This document shows, piece by piece, positions 5,812 to 7,492 of a DNA stretch of 7,492 bases. Both the position numbers and the translations under genes were made by a program. The DNA is taken from positions 1-7,492 of the forward strand of contig JAJRDF010000072.1 in the NCBI GenBank assembly GCA_028678555.1, in the 5' to 3' direction. Position 1 is the stretch's first letter, and the number at the start of each line of letters is the position of its first letter. The notes below the pieces were generated by a model. That model searched no databases and was not told the DNA's origin. It saw nothing but the letters and a program-made list of their open reading frames with translations. The DNA comes from Methanomicrobiales archaeon. GTDB lineage: Archaea; Halobacteriota; Methanomicrobia; Methanomicrobiales; JACTUA01.

Positions 5812-6528
5812 TTGCCCAATGAGATACCTGTTCCCGACGGCCGGGTTGCCCGGCGCACGCTGCATTTCTTCTGGCTCACGGACCACTCGGCATCCATGGG
5901 CGGGAAGAAGATCGCCACCCTGAACCAGGCGATCCGCGAATCGATCCCCCTGATCAAGAACGCCGTCGCTGCCCACCCGCAGGTGCAGGTGATGATGCGT
6001 GCCATCCGGTTCTCGGACGATGCGGCCTGGCACGTGGGCCCGGACCCGGTCACCCTGGATCAGTTCTTCTGGCCGGAGCTCTCCGCCGATGGCCTCACGT
6101 CCACGGCACAGGCCATCCGGCTCCTCTCCACCGAGCTCTCGGTGGAGAAGATGCCCCGGAGGGGCCTTCCCCCGGTCTGCATCCTGATCTCGGACGGGTA
6201 CAGCACTGATCCCGAGGAGGAGTACACGAAAGCCATCACGGACCTGAACCGGATCCCCTGGGGGATGAAGTCCATCCGCCTCGCCATCGCCATCGGGGAG
6301 GACGCAGACTACAACGAGGCCGAGCTCCTGAAGTTCGTGAACCAGGAGAAGGTGGGGCTTCTCAAGGCCCACAATCCCGAGGACCTCCTGAACTTCATCA
6401 AGTGGGCATCCACGGAGGCCACACTCAGTTCGTCCCGGTCCAAGAGCAAGGATCTCTCGGACGAGGGGACGAATGTGGCCCTCTCCCCGCCGCCGCCATC
6501 CATCACGTCCAGCACCGAGCCCTTCTAG
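5812..6528 (+). CDS. TerY-like von Willebrand factor A protein
   Basis: The 238-residue protein is essentially one vWA domain followed by a low-complexity tail. The metal-ion-dependent adhesion site is complete: D24-x-S26-x-S28 (TDHSASMGG), T97 or S96 in DGLTSTAQAI, and D128 in ISDGYSTDP. Such domains bind partner proteins through a divalent metal. Size and sequence resemble TerY, the vWA protein of tellurium-resistance and TerY-P systems, and it is cytoplasmic, with no signal peptide or membrane helix. The tail from about residue 205 is rich in Ser/Thr and has PPPP at 226-229, as I recall from other TerY proteins. It starts at TTG. Its stop codon (TAG) forms part of the ribosome site of the phosphatase nine bases later, so the two are co-expressed. 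It probably scaffolds or regulates the phosphatase and kinase; that role is inferred from context. A generic vWA protein is the alternative. Confidence 0.88.
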   Translation: MPNEIPVPDGRVARRTLHFFWLTDHSASMGGKKIATLNQAIRESIPLIKNAVAAHPQVQVMMRAIRFSDDAAWHVGPDPVTLDQFFWPELSADGLTSTAQAIRLLSTELSVEKMPRRGLPPVCILISDGYSTDPEEEYTKAITDLNRIPWGMKSIRLAIAIGEDADYNEAELLKFVNQEKVGLLKAHNPEDLLNFIKWASTEATLSSSRSKSKDLSDEGTNVALSPPPPSITSSTEPF

Positions 6529-6537
6529 GAGCCGTAC

Positions 6538-7446
6538 ATGGACCGAGGAGCCGGGGGTCCCTCGCTGTGCGGCTCACCGCTGGGGTGGGCCTTCGGGTGC
6601 AGCACCCGCGGGGCTTCCCACCTGCGGAACGGGAAGCCGTGCCAGGATGCGGTGGCCATCTGGTCAGGGACCTTTCTTGCCGAGCCGGTGATGGTTCTCG
6701 CAGTGGCCGATGGCCACGGGGACCGCCGGCACGACCTGAGCCACCGGGGTGCGGCCCTGGCTGTCGAGGCAGGCGTGGAGGAGGTGGTCCAGGCCCTTTC
6801 GGCCGCCACCTCGGGTGATCCGGTGGCGGCCTCCGCCCCGCTGACCGGCCGGGTGACGGATCGCTGGGCAAGGAAGGTCCTTGCCGATGCTTCCGCCGAC
6901 AAGGGAGAGACCGGCAGCGACCCGGAGAGGGATCTCCATACGGTCCTGACGCGCTACGGGACCACGCTCCTCCTGGCCGTGGTTACCCGGGAGCGGATCC
7001 TCCTGGCCCAGCTGGGGGACGGGGACATCCTGATGGTCCGCCCGGATGGCAGGGTGGAGACCCCGCTGGAGAAGGACCCGGCACTCCTCGGGTCCGTCAC
7101 CCATTCCCTCTCCTCCCGGAACGTGCAGGAGTGCTGGCACACCGCCGAGATTCCGGCGGGGGGCGGGGGTATCCTGATCCTTGCGACGGACGGCCTCTCC
7201 GATTCCTTCGCCGGTCCCGGAGAAGAGGAATTCCAGACGTTTGCCCGTTCGCTTGAGGACCGGATCCGGGAGTTCGGGATCGAACGCGTGGCAGGGTCGC
7301 TGCCCTGCTGGCTGGACTCCTTCTCCAGTAACGGCAGCGGCGATGATATCACGGTGGCCCTGGCGTGGCTGGAACCGGAGAAGGGAACCGCACCGAGTAA
7401 CGGATTGGGTGACGGTGCCGGGAACGGGGAGGGAGACGCCGCATGA
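6538..7446 (+). CDS. PP2C-type serine/threonine protein phosphatase
   Basis: The 302-residue protein belongs to the metal-dependent PP2C family that removes phosphate from serine and threonine. Visible motifs in order: CQDA (35-38), VADGHGDRRH (56-65, with metal ligand D58 and G59), YGTTLLLAV (140-148), LGDGDI (159-164), ATDGLSDS (216-223, ligand D218) and GSGDDITVALAW (266-277, ligand D269 or D270). The set looks active. Residues about 85-135, between the second and third motifs, form a long variable segment, and the last 20 residues are a Gly/Asp/Asn-rich tail. The start ATG at 6538 has AGGAG seven bases upstream, sharing bases with the vWA stop. Its own stop overlaps the next gene by four bases (ATGA). 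In TerY-P triads this enzyme is thought to oppose the kinase encoded next; that pairing is inferred. Confidence 0.92.
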   Translation: MDRGAGGPSLCGSPLGWAFGCSTRGASHLRNGKPCQDAVAIWSGTFLAEPVMVLAVADGHGDRRHDLSHRGAALAVEAGVEEVVQALSAATSGDPVAASAPLTGRVTDRWARKVLADASADKGETGSDPERDLHTVLTRYGTTLLLAVVTRERILLAQLGDGDILMVRPDGRVETPLEKDPALLGSVTHSLSSRNVQECWHTAEIPAGGGGILILATDGLSDSFAGPGEEEFQTFARSLEDRIREFGIERVAGSLPCWLDSFSSNGSGDDITVALAWLEPEKGTAPSNGLGDGAGNGEGDAA

Positions 7447-7492
7447 CGCTCGGACCCGGGGAGAAGGTGAAGGCAGAGATCCGGGGCACCAC
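7443..7492 (+). CDS. start of the third operon gene, predicted Ser/Thr protein kinase (cut by window edge)
   Basis: An ATG overlapping the phosphatase stop (ATGA) opens a frame reading MTLGPGEKVKAEIRGTT to the right edge. The four-base overlap, purine-rich sequence upstream and unbroken frame support a real gene that is translationally coupled to the phosphatase. The visible residues are too few for a domain call. Two points suggest a kinase of the TerY-P type: the position right after a vWA/PP2C pair, and an N-terminus of the kind that leads into the glycine-rich ATP loop in that family. The catalytic region lies outside the window, so the identity is a prediction. Confidence 0.6.
   Translation, partial: MTLGPGEKVKAEIRGT

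Noticed and set aside
5631..5822. A 63-codon plus-strand frame ahead of the vWA gene, ending 11 bases inside it
   Set aside because: It has no ribosome site, crosses the predicted operon promoter and shows no motif. A short upstream peptide cannot be excluded, but nothing supports it.
5665..6372. A 235-codon minus-strand frame opposite the vWA gene
   Set aside because: The plus strand carries the complete vWA metal motif. The antisense translation has no motif and runs through the promoter region.
1..7492. CRISPR array, insertion sequence, tRNA or rRNA gene
   Set aside because: No regularly spaced repeats, transposase motifs, terminal inverted repeats with target duplications, or cloverleaf-like sequences were seen on either strand.

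Overview
The window looks like a piece of a GC-rich euryarchaeal chromosome, most likely a methanogen of the order Methanomicrobiales (for example Methanoculleus or Methanofollis relatives). The evidence is an archaeal lipid-saturating geranylgeranyl reductase paired with its ferredoxin, an archaeal-type RNase HII, TATA-box promoters, Shine-Dalgarno sequences matching the archaeal 16S tail, and a multi-PAS sensor with a His-box (DHIRNPL) that I associate with these methanogens. The order is an inference; no rRNA or methanogenesis gene is present.

Layout. The left part is on the minus strand. A possible gene start lies at the very edge (1-27). It is followed by a site-2-type membrane metalloprotease (227-1549), a 427-base GC-rich gap with inverted repeats (1550-1976), RNase HII (1977-2615), and an overlapping ferredoxin/geranylgeranyl reductase pair (4054-3872 and 3888-2692). 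A membrane-anchored double-PAS sensor (4163-5470) keeps a histidine-containing helix but has no ATPase domain. A 341-base gap (5471-5811) with an AT-rich half and divergent promoters separates it from the plus-strand genes.

The right part is a plus-strand operon: a TerY-like von Willebrand A protein (5812-6528, TTG start), a PP2C-type serine/threonine phosphatase (6538-7446), and the first 17 codons of a third gene overlapping it by 4 bases (7443 to the edge). Order and domain content match the TerY-P triad (vWA, PP2C phosphatase, Ser/Thr kinase), a predicted phosphorylation-based signalling module linked by comparative genomics to stress or conflict systems. The kinase itself is almost entirely outside the window, so its identity is inferred.

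How the genes fit together: the ferredoxin supplies electrons to the reductase that saturates archaeal membrane lipids, and their start/stop overlap suggests coupled translation. RNase HII and the protease are housekeeping genes. The divergent sensor could respond to the same conditions as the triad, but nothing in the sequence proves a link. The triad is the most interesting element. It is a known, poorly characterised type of system rather than something wholly new.
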